Translations under genes and position numbers: made by a program | Shown: positions 17,147 to 25,660 of the stretch, one piece after another | Position numbering within the stretch: position 1 is the first letter of the stretch | How the letters are laid out: the number at the start of each line of letters is the position of its first letter | Assembly (NCBI GenBank): GCA_003208885.1 | Contig: QCUP01000007.1 | Span: forward strand, 1 to 33,605 | DNA length: 33,605 bases | Direction of reading: 5' to 3' | Source: Prochlorococcus sp. AG-679-K21 | GTDB taxonomy: Bacteria > Cyanobacteriota > Cyanobacteriia > PCC-6307 > Cyanobiaceae | Notes under the pieces: generated by a model | What the model saw: only the letters and a program-made list of their open reading frames with translations | The model's database searches: none | Told to the model about the DNA's origin: nothing

Positions 17147-18088
17147 TCAAATCCCACTAGGTAATTTTCTAGTTAAATTTCTTAGTTTTCTAAGAGCCTT
17201 TAGTTCCACTTGTCTTACTCTTTCTCTAGAGACTTCTAATAACCTTCCTATCTCTGCTAAGGTATGTCTCTCATTTCCATCTAAACCGAATCTTAACTTC
17301 AAAACATGTTGTTCTTGTTCGCTTAAATGGCTTAACCACTTTCCTAGCTGCTCTTGATGCATCTTTTGCTCAACTTGATCTAGGGGCTCTTCATTATTAC
17401 TATCTGCAATAAGATCACCCAAGAAACTCCTGCCATCATCTCCATTCACAGGTGCGTCCAAACTACTTGTTGATAGAGCCTGCCTCAATACAGAATCAAG
17501 TTCCTCTACATCTATTTCCATTGCTTCAGCAATTTCAATTCTACTTGGCATTGCTCCAAGTTTATGCGCTAATTCCCTACTTATTTTTCTAATAGTGGCA
17601 AGCCTCTCACTTAAATGAACAGGTAAACGAATAGTTCTGGATTGGCAAGCAATAGCTCTTGTCATACTTTGGCGAATCCACCAAAAGGCATAAGTAGAAA
17701 ACTTATATCCTCTCGTAGGATCAAACTTTTCGACTGCTCGCTCTAAACCTAAAGAACCTTCTTGAACAAGATCTAAAAGTTCTAATCCCTTACCTTGATA
17801 TTTTTTCGCAACACTAACCACTAACCTTAAATTAGCTTTCATCATTCTCTCTTTTGCTCTTCTTCCAATTTTTATTGCTCTTTTATCTTGCGGAGTGAAT
17901 TCTTTTGTTTTTTCTGTCACTTGACCGTCTTCAGTTATAACCATCATTTTTTGGACTTGGTTACCCAATTCAATTTCCTCAGCAGGTGTTAATAAAGGTA
18001 CTCGACCTATATTTGAAAGATACCAACTGATAGGATCGTTACCTCTTCTTTTTTGCGGTTCAGTTGATGTTGATACTGATGAAGCCAT
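17147..18088 (-). CDS. Group 2 sigma-70 family RNA polymerase sigma factor
   Basis: This 313-residue non-essential-type sigma-70 relative has region 1.2 (DPISWYLSNIGRVPLLTPAEE, about 18-38) and region 2 (about 84-155, with NLRLVVSVAKKYQGKGLELL and KFSTYAFWWIRQSMTRAI). Region 3 is at about 165-225, and region 4 includes the helix-turn-helix TLAEIGRLLEVSRERVRQVE. It lacks the long acidic N-terminal region of the principal sigma, hence group 2. Cyanobacteria have several of these, tied to light, circadian and nutrient responses; which paralogue this is cannot be told here. The 140-base upstream gap contains an inverted repeat at 18151-18174. Confidence 0.93.
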   Translation of the reverse strand: MASSVSTSTEPQKRRGNDPISWYLSNIGRVPLLTPAEEIELGNQVQKMMVITEDGQVTEKTKEFTPQDKRAIKIGRRAKERMMKANLRLVVSVAKKYQGKGLELLDLVQEGSLGLERAVEKFDPTRGYKFSTYAFWWIRQSMTRAIACQSRTIRLPVHLSERLATIRKISRELAHKLGAMPSRIEIAEAMEIDVEELDSVLRQALSTSSLDAPVNGDDGRSFLGDLIADSNNEEPLDQVEQKMHQEQLGKWLSHLSEQEQHVLKLRFGLDGNERHTLAEIGRLLEVSRERVRQVELKALRKLRNLTRKLPSGI

Positions 18089-18150
18089 TTTTTACCTATA
18101 TTGAGGTACTAAAACTTTCCTATACTTTTGTGGAAATATACGATTACTTA

Positions 18151-18174
18151 ATACCTGCTTCAGATTTCAGGTAT
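18151..18174. promoter_or_regulatory. Inverted repeat upstream of the sigma factor gene (possible operator)
   Basis: ATACCTG and CAGGTAT form a perfect 7-bp inverted repeat with a 10-base spacer, 63 bases upstream of the sigma factor ATG. The symmetric half-sites fit a dimeric regulator site. The spacer is too long and no T-run follows, so a terminator is unlikely. No cognate regulator is identified. Confidence 0.35.
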
Positions 18175-18228
18175 AAATTGTGTAGTTATGTGTTTAAAAC
18201 TATAAAAAACTCCTTATTATTGTTTCTT

Positions 18229-19797
18229 TCATAACATTAGCCTCGTTTTTGTTTTTCTCATTAACTTTGATAACTGGTCCCCTATTAAAGAAGCATTTGA
18301 TCCTTTTTTACATTTTGATGCAGCAAAAGAGTGTAAAAAAACGTATTTTGCTAAAGATTCAGTGCTAATGTAATCTCCAAAAAAAGACAAATCTATTGCT
18401 GCACATCCACCAATAAATCCTGATAAAAGATCTCCTAAACCCGCTCTTGCAGTCTCAGCATCAGTTCCAAAAAGTTGCCATGCATTTTCATTATTGGCAA
18501 TAACACTATTTGCTCCCTTTAATAAGATACTTATATCAAATTCTTTAGCAGCTTTTTTAGCTAGTTCAACTTTATTCGTACAGTCAATATCAGGGAATAA
18601 CCTCCCAAATTCTTTATCATGAGGAGTAATCCAAGTCTCAGAATTTCTTTCTAAGAAAAATCTAGGTCCCAAATTTGACTTAGAAATTCTATTGAGTGCA
18701 TCTGCATCAAGAATCAATAAACCTTTAAAATCTAATAAGTACTTTATTGATTTTTCCCAATCATCCTCATTCAAACCAATTCCTGGGCCAATAACTATCG
18801 AATCATAAGCAGAACAATCAATATTCTTTAAGGCGTCCAACAATATTGAATTTCCATTTAGGTCGCTTCTAAGTCTTCCTATAACAACTACTTCTGGTTG
18901 AACTTGCCATATAGATTTTGCAACTAAATCAGGAATAATTGCTGATACAAATCCAACCCCACTAGAAATAGCACCTTTTATTGCGAGATACGCTGCCCCA
19001 GGATATTTTTCACTTCCCGCAATTAATAATGTTCTGCCTCTTTTATATTTACTTGTATTTTTTGGTAATAAAGGAAGATTAATTGTTCTAAAATCTTGAG
19101 AAATAATTTTAAAAATCTTACTTTCTAATTTACATAATTGACTTCTAGATATCCCTATATCTATGTGATGTAATTCCCCGACATAAGGTAGTGCAGTGTC
19201 TTGTAATAATCCGATCTTATTAAGACCTACAACTAAATTATAATTGGCTTTTACAGCATTTTTATAGAAGGGTTTCCCAGAATCAGGACATAAACCCGTT
19301 GGAACATCTATGCTTACAACCTTCCCAGACTTTTTTTTGAATTTTTTATTAAATAATTTAATTAAGTCCTCATCAACTTTTCTTTTTTGATTATTTCCTA
19401 AAATAGCATCAATCCATAAATGTGTCCCTTCAGGATTAGGAGGTTTTTCTAATTTTTCTACTCCAAGAGATGTAAGATAATTTACATAATTAATCGTTAA
19501 TATTTTTTTTAAAGGAAATGGACACCATAATTTAACTAGATATCCCTTTAAAAAAAGCTCTTTAGCAATTACTGCTCCATCCCCACCATTATTTCCAGGA
19601 CCTAACAAAATTACTACTCCCTCTTTTAAAAGAGATTTTCTTTTCAAAAACCATTTAGATAGCTGAATTCCAACCTTTTCCATCAACGCCTCTTGAGGCA
19701 TTCCTTGAGCAAAAATTTCATTCTCTAAATCCAACATTTGCTTTGAATAAACAACAAGATGTTTAGAGTCAATTGTTGGCCATCCAATTTCTTTCAT
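18229..19797 (-). CDS. nnr: Bifunctional NAD(P)HX epimerase / ADP-dependent dehydratase
   Basis: Nnr repairs hydrated NAD(P)H. The N-terminal YjeF-type epimerase domain (about 20-225) has GPGNNGGDGAVIAKELF (66-82), and VVSIDVPTGLCPDSG. The C-terminal ribokinase-like dehydratase domain (about 235-520) has KRGRTLLIAGSEKYPGAA, VIGPGIGLNEDD, ILDADALN, WITPHDKEFGRLFP, ILLKGANSVIA and AGLGDLLSGFIGGCAA. In the last motif the usual TGGTGDVL is changed to RAGLGDLL, a mild divergence. The 522-residue length fits the fused form. The start is ATG at 19797, 44 bases from the divergent mnmA start. Confidence 0.94.
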   Translation of the reverse strand: MKEIGWPTIDSKHLVVYSKQMLDLENEIFAQGMPQEALMEKVGIQLSKWFLKRKSLLKEGVVILLGPGNNGGDGAVIAKELFLKGYLVKLWCPFPLKKILTINYVNYLTSLGVEKLEKPPNPEGTHLWIDAILGNNQKRKVDEDLIKLFNKKFKKKSGKVVSIDVPTGLCPDSGKPFYKNAVKANYNLVVGLNKIGLLQDTALPYVGELHHIDIGISRSQLCKLESKIFKIISQDFRTINLPLLPKNTSKYKRGRTLLIAGSEKYPGAAYLAIKGAISSGVGFVSAIIPDLVAKSIWQVQPEVVVIGRLRSDLNGNSILLDALKNIDCSAYDSIVIGPGIGLNEDDWEKSIKYLLDFKGLLILDADALNRISKSNLGPRFFLERNSETWITPHDKEFGRLFPDIDCTNKVELAKKAAKEFDISILLKGANSVIANNENAWQLFGTDAETARAGLGDLLSGFIGGCAAIDLSFFGDYISTESLAKYVFLHSFAASKCKKGSNASLIGDQLSKLMRKTKTRLML

Positions 19798-19841
19798 AAT
19801 TAGTTCAAAGCTATTAAAAACTGTTCAAAAATTTAAATTCC

Positions 19842-21011
19842 ATGTTAAAGACTTTAAAGGATAAAAATTTAGAGAACTGTTCCTCCGTTCATAATAAATC
19901 GCAAAAACAAAAAAAAATTATTGTTGGTCTTTCAGGTGGAGTAGATAGTTCTCTATCAGCAGCTCTTCTTATAGAAGATGGTTGGAAAGTTGAGGGCCTG
20001 ACTCTTTGGTTAATGAAAGGAAAGGGCTCTTGTTGTTCAGAAGGATTAGTTGACGCTGCAGGTCTATGTGAAGATTTAGGAATTAATCATAATATATTAG
20101 ATTCAAGAGAAATTTTTGAAAGGGAAGTAGTTAAAAAGACTACTGAGGGATACGAATCAGGATTCACTCCACTTCCATGCTCGATGTGTAATAAAAATGT
20201 AAAATTTGAAGAAATGCTCAATTTTGTTATTAAACAAAAAGAGTTTACTTATATCGCTACCGGTCACTACGCAAGAGTTCAAAAAATTTCTGACGTGAAC
20301 ATCAAAAACTCTGAAAATTTTCAATTCAGGGATTTCTTACTCCTAAGGGGGGCTGATAAAAATAAAGATCAGAGTTATTTCCTTTACAGTCTTTCCCAAG
20401 AAGTATTAAGCAGATTAATACTTCCGCTCGGAAATCTCAAAAAAGAAGATACAAGAAAAGAGGCCTTAAGATTAAGACTTAGAACTGCAAAAAAGCCAGA
20501 AAGTCAAGATCTATGCTTAGTTGAACATTATGGATCTATGCAAAAATTTATTGATAACCATATTGAACCTAAAGAGGGGAAAATAAAGCACATTAACGGA
20601 GAAATTCTTGGAACTCATAATGGTATTCAACATTTCACAATAGGGCAAAGAAAAGGTTTGGGTATTGCTTGGCCAGAACCTTTATACGTGGAAAGTTTGG
20701 ATAAACAAAAAAATATAGTTTATGTCGCAAATAAAAATGACCTTTTTAAAAGAGAAGCCATAATAAAAGACATTAACTGGGTTTCAATTGAAGCACCCTT
20801 AAAAGAAATAGAAGTAGAGGCACAAATTCGATATAGGAGCGAACCAGTTCAAGGAATTTTAGTTCCTGTAAAAGATAAAGCCAACATGACTAAAAAGTTT
20901 AAATTAATTTTCAAAGATAATCAAAGCTCTATCACTCCAGGTCAAGCTGCAGTGTTTTATAAAGATGAAATTTTATTAGGAGGCGGATTAATTTGTGAGT
21001 TTTCCAAATAA
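19842..21011 (+). CDS. mnmA: tRNA-specific 2-thiouridylase MnmA
   Basis: MnmA places sulfur at C2 of U34 in Lys, Glu and Gln tRNAs. It has 389 residues. The PP-loop GLSGGVDSS is at 29-37, the first catalytic cysteine is C113 in LPCSMCN, and the second is in [12 protein letters not shown] at about residue 224. [30 protein letters not shown] and [11 protein letters not shown] near the C-terminus complete the family pattern. A 20-residue polar leader precedes the PP-loop domain, so the true start could be slightly downstream. The 3' end overlaps the convergent lnt by 24 bases. Confidence 0.95.
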   Translation: MLKTLKDKNLENCSSVHNKSQKQKKIIVGLSGGVDSSLSAALLIEDGWKVEGLTLWLMKGKGSCCSEGLVDAAGLCEDLGINHNILDSREIFEREVVKKTTEGYESGFTPLPCSMCNKNVKFEEMLNFVIKQKEFTYIATGHYARVQKISDVNIKNSENFQFRDFLLLRGADKNKDQSYFLYSLSQEVLSRLILPLGNLKKEDTRKEALRLRLRTAKKPESQDLCLVEHYGSMQKFIDNHIEPKEGKIKHINGEILGTHNGIQHFTIGQRKGLGIAWPEPLYVESLDKQKNIVYVANKNDLFKREAIIKDINWVSIEAPLKEIEVEAQIRYRSEPVQGILVPVKDKANMTKKFKLIFKDNQSSITPGQAAVFYKDEILLGGGLICEFSK

Positions 21012-22481
21012 AAAATTTAATCCTACTAAAAACAAAAACAATAAGAACAAAGGGCGTTCCCCATGTATCGTATAGAAAGTTTTTTCAGTAGAAAAATTAG
21101 GATTTACAACATCATTTTGCTCAGTATTAGGATCAAATATTTTAATTACACTTCCAACTTCACTTATTAATCCTGAAGGACCAGTATTTGAAACAATTAT
21201 ATTATCTTTTTTATTTTCTATACTTCTTATTCTGGCCAAAGATAGAAATTGATTATGAAGCTTCGTGGGATAAGGATCTAAGTTGGCTACTGAAATTATT
21301 AGTTCTGCCCCACTGTTTATAGCACTTCTTATTTTAAATCCATCACTAATCTCGTAACAAATTGCTATTGCAAGTGGCTGAGTAAATTTCCATTTAAAAA
21401 ACCTTGAATTTGATCCTGGCTGAATACCTCCTACTGCCGATAGTCCTCTTGAGAAAATATTTAAGAATCCTGGAATTTTCTCCCCAAATGGTACAAGTCT
21501 ATTTTTATCAATATAGGTTGAATAATTTTTATCCCCAATTTGATATCCAAGCAAGGAACTTCTTAGGCCATTTTTAGAGTTTCTAAAACCTCCTGCCAGC
21601 ATCGTAATCTTGCTTTTGAAATTTAAATTAAAATTATTATTCAAAGTCCCCTCAGGTGTAATAAGAAGTTTTGCATTATTTGATAGAGCAATTTTTTGAG
21701 CAGAAATCAGCTTTTCATTTATAAATTGATTTTTAAATTTTGTTTTTTCTCTTGTGGGCATATTTGTTTGCCATAGAGCTACTGGATTGTCATTATTTCT
21801 ATTTATTGGATTTGTTAAACCTCCAAGAAAATGTAAAATAACGATAATCAAAAGCCCAAATATAAATGTTTTTTTTAAATAATATTTTCTTTTCCATTTC
21901 TCATAAATTAGGTATATCCAAAAACCTATAATTAATTGCACTACACATAAACCGCTTGCACCAATCCATCTTGCTAAACCCGCAAGATACAGATCTCCTG
22001 GAACAATTCCTTCTCCCAAACCTATCCAAAAAAGAGGAGTTTGAGAAAGAATAAATTCACCCATGCCCCAGGCAAAAGATAACAATAAAACTTTTATAGT
22101 TAAGGTTAAAGGGTTCATATTAGTAATATCTTTTTTTTGGAAAATTATTGTTCCTAAAAGCCCCCATAAATAAATCAATATCCCTCCTACCAAAGAGCAA
22201 CCTAATAAGATCGAAATGGAAATAATTAAACTTGATATCCATGAGAAACCTAACCAGGTCAACGGGTGAAGTTCATAAAGCCAAGAATGACTTACTAAAA
22301 TAAAGAAAAATCCCCAAAGAAAATTTGCTAATTTTTTATCACTTCTACTCCATAAAATAAATAAGGATAATGGCATAAAAAGCAACCAAAAGTGGGTTGA
22401 TGTAGCAATTCCTCCAAAGATGCCTCCCAAGCATGGATAAAAATACTTATTAAACTTTTTATTTTGAGTGTTAATCAACAA
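20988..22481 (-). CDS. lnt: Apolipoprotein N-acyltransferase
   Basis: Lnt adds the third acyl chain to the N-terminal cysteine of lipoproteins at the inner membrane. The 497-residue protein has an N-terminal half of about seven membrane helices (about 10-220) and a nitrilase-like periplasmic domain (about 225-470), then a final membrane helix ([16 protein letters not shown]). The catalytic Glu lies in LLITPEGTL and the catalytic Cys in [18 protein letters not shown] is another family motif. The start is TTG at 22481, with little sequence evidence to place it exactly. It overlaps mnmA tail to tail by 24 bases. Confidence 0.92.
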   Translation of the reverse strand: MLINTQNKKFNKYFYPCLGGIFGGIATSTHFWLLFMPLSLFILWSRSDKKLANFLWGFFFILVSHSWLYELHPLTWLGFSWISSLIISISILLGCSLVGGILIYLWGLLGTIIFQKKDITNMNPLTLTIKVLLLSFAWGMGEFILSQTPLFWIGLGEGIVPGDLYLAGLARWIGASGLCVVQLIIGFWIYLIYEKWKRKYYLKKTFIFGLLIIVILHFLGGLTNPINRNNDNPVALWQTNMPTREKTKFKNQFINEKLISAQKIALSNNAKLLITPEGTLNNNFNLNFKSKITMLAGGFRNSKNGLRSSLLGYQIGDKNYSTYIDKNRLVPFGEKIPGFLNIFSRGLSAVGGIQPGSNSRFFKWKFTQPLAIAICYEISDGFKIRSAINSGAELIISVANLDPYPTKLHNQFLSLARIRSIENKKDNIIVSNTGPSGLISEVGSVIKIFDPNTEQNDVVNPNFSTEKTFYTIHGERPLFLLFLFLVGLNFLFGKLTN

Positions 22482-22566
22482 TATAAAATTTCTAAATTAA
22501 TTCTTTTAAAAAGATATATTATTGTACCTTTTTCTGTAGAATTAAAAATAGTAATCCTAAATTTAA

Positions 22567-23139
22567 GTGAAAGAAGTTTTAATTAGTTTTACGGTTTTCG
22601 TATTTTGCCTTTCTTTAACACTGTTTAGTCAATTTAACTCCCCTCAAGTTGTTAATGCAGCTGAATCAAAAACTGAATTCGTAAATAAAACACCTATTAC
22701 AAAATCATCTAGTGTTTCAAATGCCAATATATTTGAACTAGATCCATCAGATCCAAACCCAATACTTTTCGCTATGGCAGAAGAAACACAAGAAGAAAGC
22801 AACTCTAGAACTACAGATAGTGGTTTAATTATTGTAGATATAGTTAATGGAGAGGGAGATGAAGCAAACTCTGGACAAACAGTTTCTGTAAACTACACCG
22901 GAACACTAGAAGATGGGACCCAATTTGATACCAGTATTGGCAGAGGGCCATTTAGTTTCCCATTAGGTGCAGGGAGAGTAATTAAGGGTTGGGATGAAGG
23001 AGTAGCAGGAATGAAAGTTGGTGGGAAAAGAAAATTAACAATTCCTCCTGAGCTTGGATACGGATCAAGAGGAGCAGGAAATGTAATTCCTGCTAATGCA
23101 ACTTTAATTTTTGAAGTTGAATTATTAAAAGTCAATTAA
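22567..23139 (+). CDS. FKBP-type peptidyl-prolyl cis-trans isomerase, exported
   Basis: This 190-residue protein has an N-terminal signal peptide (about 1-31, [17 protein letters not shown] then VVNAAES). A linker of about 55 residues precedes a complete C-terminal FKBP domain (about 90-190). Domain markers are [54 protein letters not shown] and [11 protein letters not shown]. It probably assists protein folding in the periplasm or thylakoid lumen. The start is GTG at 22567, the only start that includes the signal peptide. It is divergent from lnt, 85 bases away. Confidence 0.93.
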   Translation: MKEVLISFTVFVFCLSLTLFSQFNSPQVVNAAESKTEFVNKTPITKSSSVSNANIFELDPSDPNPILFAMAEETQEESNSRTTDSGLIIVDIVNGEGDEANSGQTVSVNYTGTLEDGTQFDTSIGRGPFSFPLGAGRVIKGWDEGVAGMKVGGKRKLTIPPELGYGSRGAGNVIPANATLIFEVELLKVN

Positions 23140-23213
23140 AGTAAGAAATAACATCTAAAACTTTTCAATTTAGTTAATCTAGAAGTAATATATATTCAAT
23201 TATAAAAAAACGA

Positions 23214-23687
23214 ATGTTAATTAAATTAATCTATTCTCTTTTAAATAAAAGTTCCAAATTGGAAGTCCATGCCCATTGTGATGGACCATGTGGTGTTTAC
23301 GACCCCGCTTCTACAAGAGTCGCTGCTGAAGCAGTATTAGCCATGACAAAGAAGCTAATTGCGCTTACTCCTCCTTCAAGTACAGACTCAGCAGATTGGG
23401 CTGCTTACAGTAATACGTTTTCTAGATTTGTAGCAGTTAAAGAAGAACAGGCTAAAGAAACTAAGAAAGAAATTCTAATCTTATGGACAGATTACTTTAA
23501 ACCCGTTCACTTAGAAACTTATCCAGATTTACATGAAACAATCTGGAAAGCAGCGAAATTATGTAGTGCTTGTAAAGTGAATATTGATCTTGCTCAAGCC
23601 GAAGAATTAATGAGTTATGTAGAAAAGATACATAACATCTTCTGGGAATCAAAAGGCAGAAGTGATGCTTTTGTAAAAGCTAGCTAG
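23214..23687 (+). CDS. sodN: Nickel superoxide dismutase
   Basis: NiSOD dismutates superoxide and lets marine cyanobacteria avoid iron for this job. The protein is 157 residues. The nickel hook HCDGPCGVY occupies residues 21-29, preceded by a 20-residue propeptide that must be cut so that His21 becomes the N-terminal Ni ligand; Cys22 and Cys26 are the thiolate ligands. The rest is the four-helix bundle region (EAVLAMTKKLIAL, EILILWTDYFKPVHLE, LHETIWKAAKLCSACK). The start is ATG at 23214. sodX follows at once, consistent with the known sodN-sodX pairing. Confidence 0.97.
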   Translation: MLIKLIYSLLNKSSKLEVHAHCDGPCGVYDPASTRVAAEAVLAMTKKLIALTPPSSTDSADWAAYSNTFSRFVAVKEEQAKETKKEILILWTDYFKPVHLETYPDLHETIWKAAKLCSACKVNIDLAQAEELMSYVEKIHNIFWESKGRSDAFVKAS

Positions 23688-23691
23688 TTCA

Positions 23692-24036
23692 ATTATTTTT
23701 AAAATTTTTTACGATTTAATTGCATTTTTTTTTGGACTAAGAAAAATAGCAACCGTTAAAGGTCAATCCATGTTGCCTACTTTAAAAGAAGGTGACATGG
23801 TTTTTTTTAAAAAATATATAAAAAACAAATCACTTTTGAAAGTTGGTCAAATAGTAATTATCTATCATCCTCATAAAAATATTAGGTTAATTAAAAGAGT
23901 AAAAAATATTATTAAAAATAGTATCGAAGTTTTTGGGGATAATATTGAATACAGTAACGATAGCAATAAATTTGGATTAATTAATAATGAAAAAGTAATT
24001 GGAATAGTTACTTCAAAAATTAAAAAAATATTCTAG
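23692..24036 (+). CDS. sodX: NiSOD maturation protease SodX (S26 signal-peptidase-like), probable ATT start
   Basis: This is a small S26-family serine protease expected to cleave the SodN propeptide. The nucleophile Ser lies in the motif VKGQSMLPTL and the general base Lys in RLIKRVKN; ends GDNIEYSNDSNKFGLI fit the family. The first ATG in frame (23770) is one codon after that Ser and would delete it. The frame is open upstream back to a TAA at 23674, but contains no ATG, GTG or TTG. I therefore propose ATT at 23692, four bases after the sodN stop, giving 114 residues with an N-terminal hydrophobic stretch (FYDLIAFFFGL). The exact start is inference. Confidence 0.75.
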   Translation: MIFKIFYDLIAFFFGLRKIATVKGQSMLPTLKEGDMVFFKKYIKNKSLLKVGQIVIIYHPHKNIRLIKRVKNIIKNSIEVFGDNIEYSNDSNKFGLINNEKVIGIVTSKIKKIF

Positions 24037-24701
24037 GTTAAAAATAGAGAAGTACTTTTTTGGAGCCAAAACAAGCCCATAGAAAAAGATACTCCACCAG
24101 CAAAAGCTATTAACCTTCTAATAAATTTTTGACCTGCATTTAAAGTTGTTACTGATATTAGGCAAGTAAATAAAATCATACTTGCTAAAGAACCACTCAA
24201 ATATGAAATTAAATAAGCAAATGCATTAGGAAGAGGTAAAGCTAATGCTGGAAGAACTGCGAGAAAATGAGAGCCACCTGCTAAACCATGAAGTAATCCT
24301 AGTCCTGTCAATGCATGAGAATGCTTATTATGTTTTTTTTGGTCTTCACTATGAAAATGCAAATGATGATGAGCTACACCATTATGTTGATGAGAGTGAG
24401 AGTGAAGGTTTAGATGTAAAGAATTTCTTATCGCAAAGAATCCAACAATAAGAAGAGAAATTCCAACTAAAAATTCAGCGAAGTTGGAAAATTTACTTAA
24501 AGGGGTAATGTCTTTTATAAAAATTGCTAGAAAGGCTAAAAAGATTACTCCTGAAGAGTGCCCCAAGCCCCATGAGATACTATTTCTCGCCGCAATTTTT
24601 GGACTCGTAATAGATGATGGGGCCATTGCAATAAGATGATCAGCGCCACTTACCACATGAATAAATCCAGCAAGAATTCCAGTTAGTATTACAACCTGCA
24701 T
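24033..24701 (-). CDS. sodT: His-rich membrane protein, probable nickel transporter (SodT/UreH-like)
   Basis: This 222-residue protein has about six membrane segments. HVVSGADHLIAMAP near the N-terminus and GLLHGLAGGSHFLA in the second half carry the His-x-x-x-x-x-His-type motifs of nickel/cobalt transport families (NiCoT/UreH/RcnA). A central loop (about 95-128) holds more than ten histidines (HSHSHQHNGVAHHHLHFHS), a likely metal-binding site. Placement next to sodN and sodX, converging with a 4-base overlap, fits the UreH-like SodT reported with NiSOD clusters. Substrate and direction are inferred from context. The start is ATG at 24701. Confidence 0.7.
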   Translation of the reverse strand: MQVVILTGILAGFIHVVSGADHLIAMAPSSITSPKIAARNSISWGLGHSSGVIFLAFLAIFIKDITPLSKFSNFAEFLVGISLLIVGFFAIRNSLHLNLHSHSHQHNGVAHHHLHFHSEDQKKHNKHSHALTGLGLLHGLAGGSHFLAVLPALALPLPNAFAYLISYLSGSLASMILFTCLISVTTLNAGQKFIRRLIAFAGGVSFSMGLFWLQKSTSLFLT

Positions 24702-24760
24702 TGATATATAAAATACAACTTAACAATATTCAGTTTTATAGCATAAATATCCAGATTTAA

Positions 24761-25648
24761 TTAAATTGAGTTAAATAATTTCTTAAAAGAGTTTTCAATA
24801 TCACTTTCCCTCATAAACCTTTCGCCAATTAAAACCCCCTTTATTCCAATCGAATTGAGAGTTTTTAAATCATCAGAGTTATTTATTCCAGATTCACTAA
24901 TTGGAACAATATTATGTTTTGAAAATATATCCGAATATTTACTCATTATTCCTATTGATGTTTTTAGATCAGTTTTAAAAGTCTTCAAGTTTCTATTATT
25001 TATTCCTATTAAATTAAATGATTTCAAACTCAATATTCTTTCAAGTTCTTGACCATCATGCACTTCAACTAAAACACTCATCTTTAAATTATCTGCAATT
25101 TTCTTCAAATAAATTAAATCATCATCGCTTAAGATCGCAGCAATTAATAATATTGCATCAGCACCAGATACTCTCGCTTTATATACTTGATAAGCAGAAA
25201 TAATAAAATCTTTGCAGAGCAAAGGCAGATTAGTTGCACTTCTGACATCTTGAAGTATTTCATAACTTCCTTGAAAAAACCTTTTATCAGTCAATACCGA
25301 GATACATGAGGCACCAGACTTTTCATAACAAGAAGCAATTTCTTTTGGTTTAAAATCTTCTCTAATAACACCTTTACTAGGGCTAGCTTTTTTAATCTCA
25401 GCAATCACTCCCGGTTTAATTTTGGAATTTAAAATACTTTGAAAAAAATCTTTTGGTGGAGCAAGTTTATCAAGTTTTTTTATTAAATCTTCTAGGGAGA
25501 TTATTTTCTTAAAATTTTTGATTTCAGTATCTTTGTGCCAAACAATTTCCTCAAGAATATTTTTTGCTTTTGCCTCTCTATGAGGAACAGCATATTCTAA
25601 ATTTTCTACCCTGACTGTTGGATTTGGTGGCCTACGTCGTATTTCCAT
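24761..25648 (-). CDS. trpC: Indole-3-glycerol phosphate synthase
   Basis: TrpC closes the indole ring in tryptophan synthesis. The protein has 295 residues from ATG at 25648, which gives [20 protein letters not shown], the N-terminal extension typical of cyanobacterial TrpC. An upstream TTG at 25654 would add two residues and is less likely. Barrel motifs are [74 protein letters not shown] and [10 protein letters not shown]. It follows lpd after 12 bases on the same strand. Confidence 0.96.
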   Translation of the reverse strand: MEIRRRPPNPTVRVENLEYAVPHREAKAKNILEEIVWHKDTEIKNFKKIISLEDLIKKLDKLAPPKDFFQSILNSKIKPGVIAEIKKASPSKGVIREDFKPKEIASCYEKSGASCISVLTDKRFFQGSYEILQDVRSATNLPLLCKDFIISAYQVYKARVSGADAILLIAAILSDDDLIYLKKIADNLKMSVLVEVHDGQELERILSLKSFNLIGINNRNLKTFKTDLKTSIGIMSKYSDIFSKHNIVPISESGINNSDDLKTLNSIGIKGVLIGERFMRESDIENSFKKLFNSI

Positions 25649-25660
25649 AAACAAATCAAT

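Noticed and set aside
25649-25654. TTG start for trpC two codons upstream of the ATG
   Set aside because: The ATG at 25648 gives the [20 protein letters not shown] opening typical of cyanobacterial TrpC.
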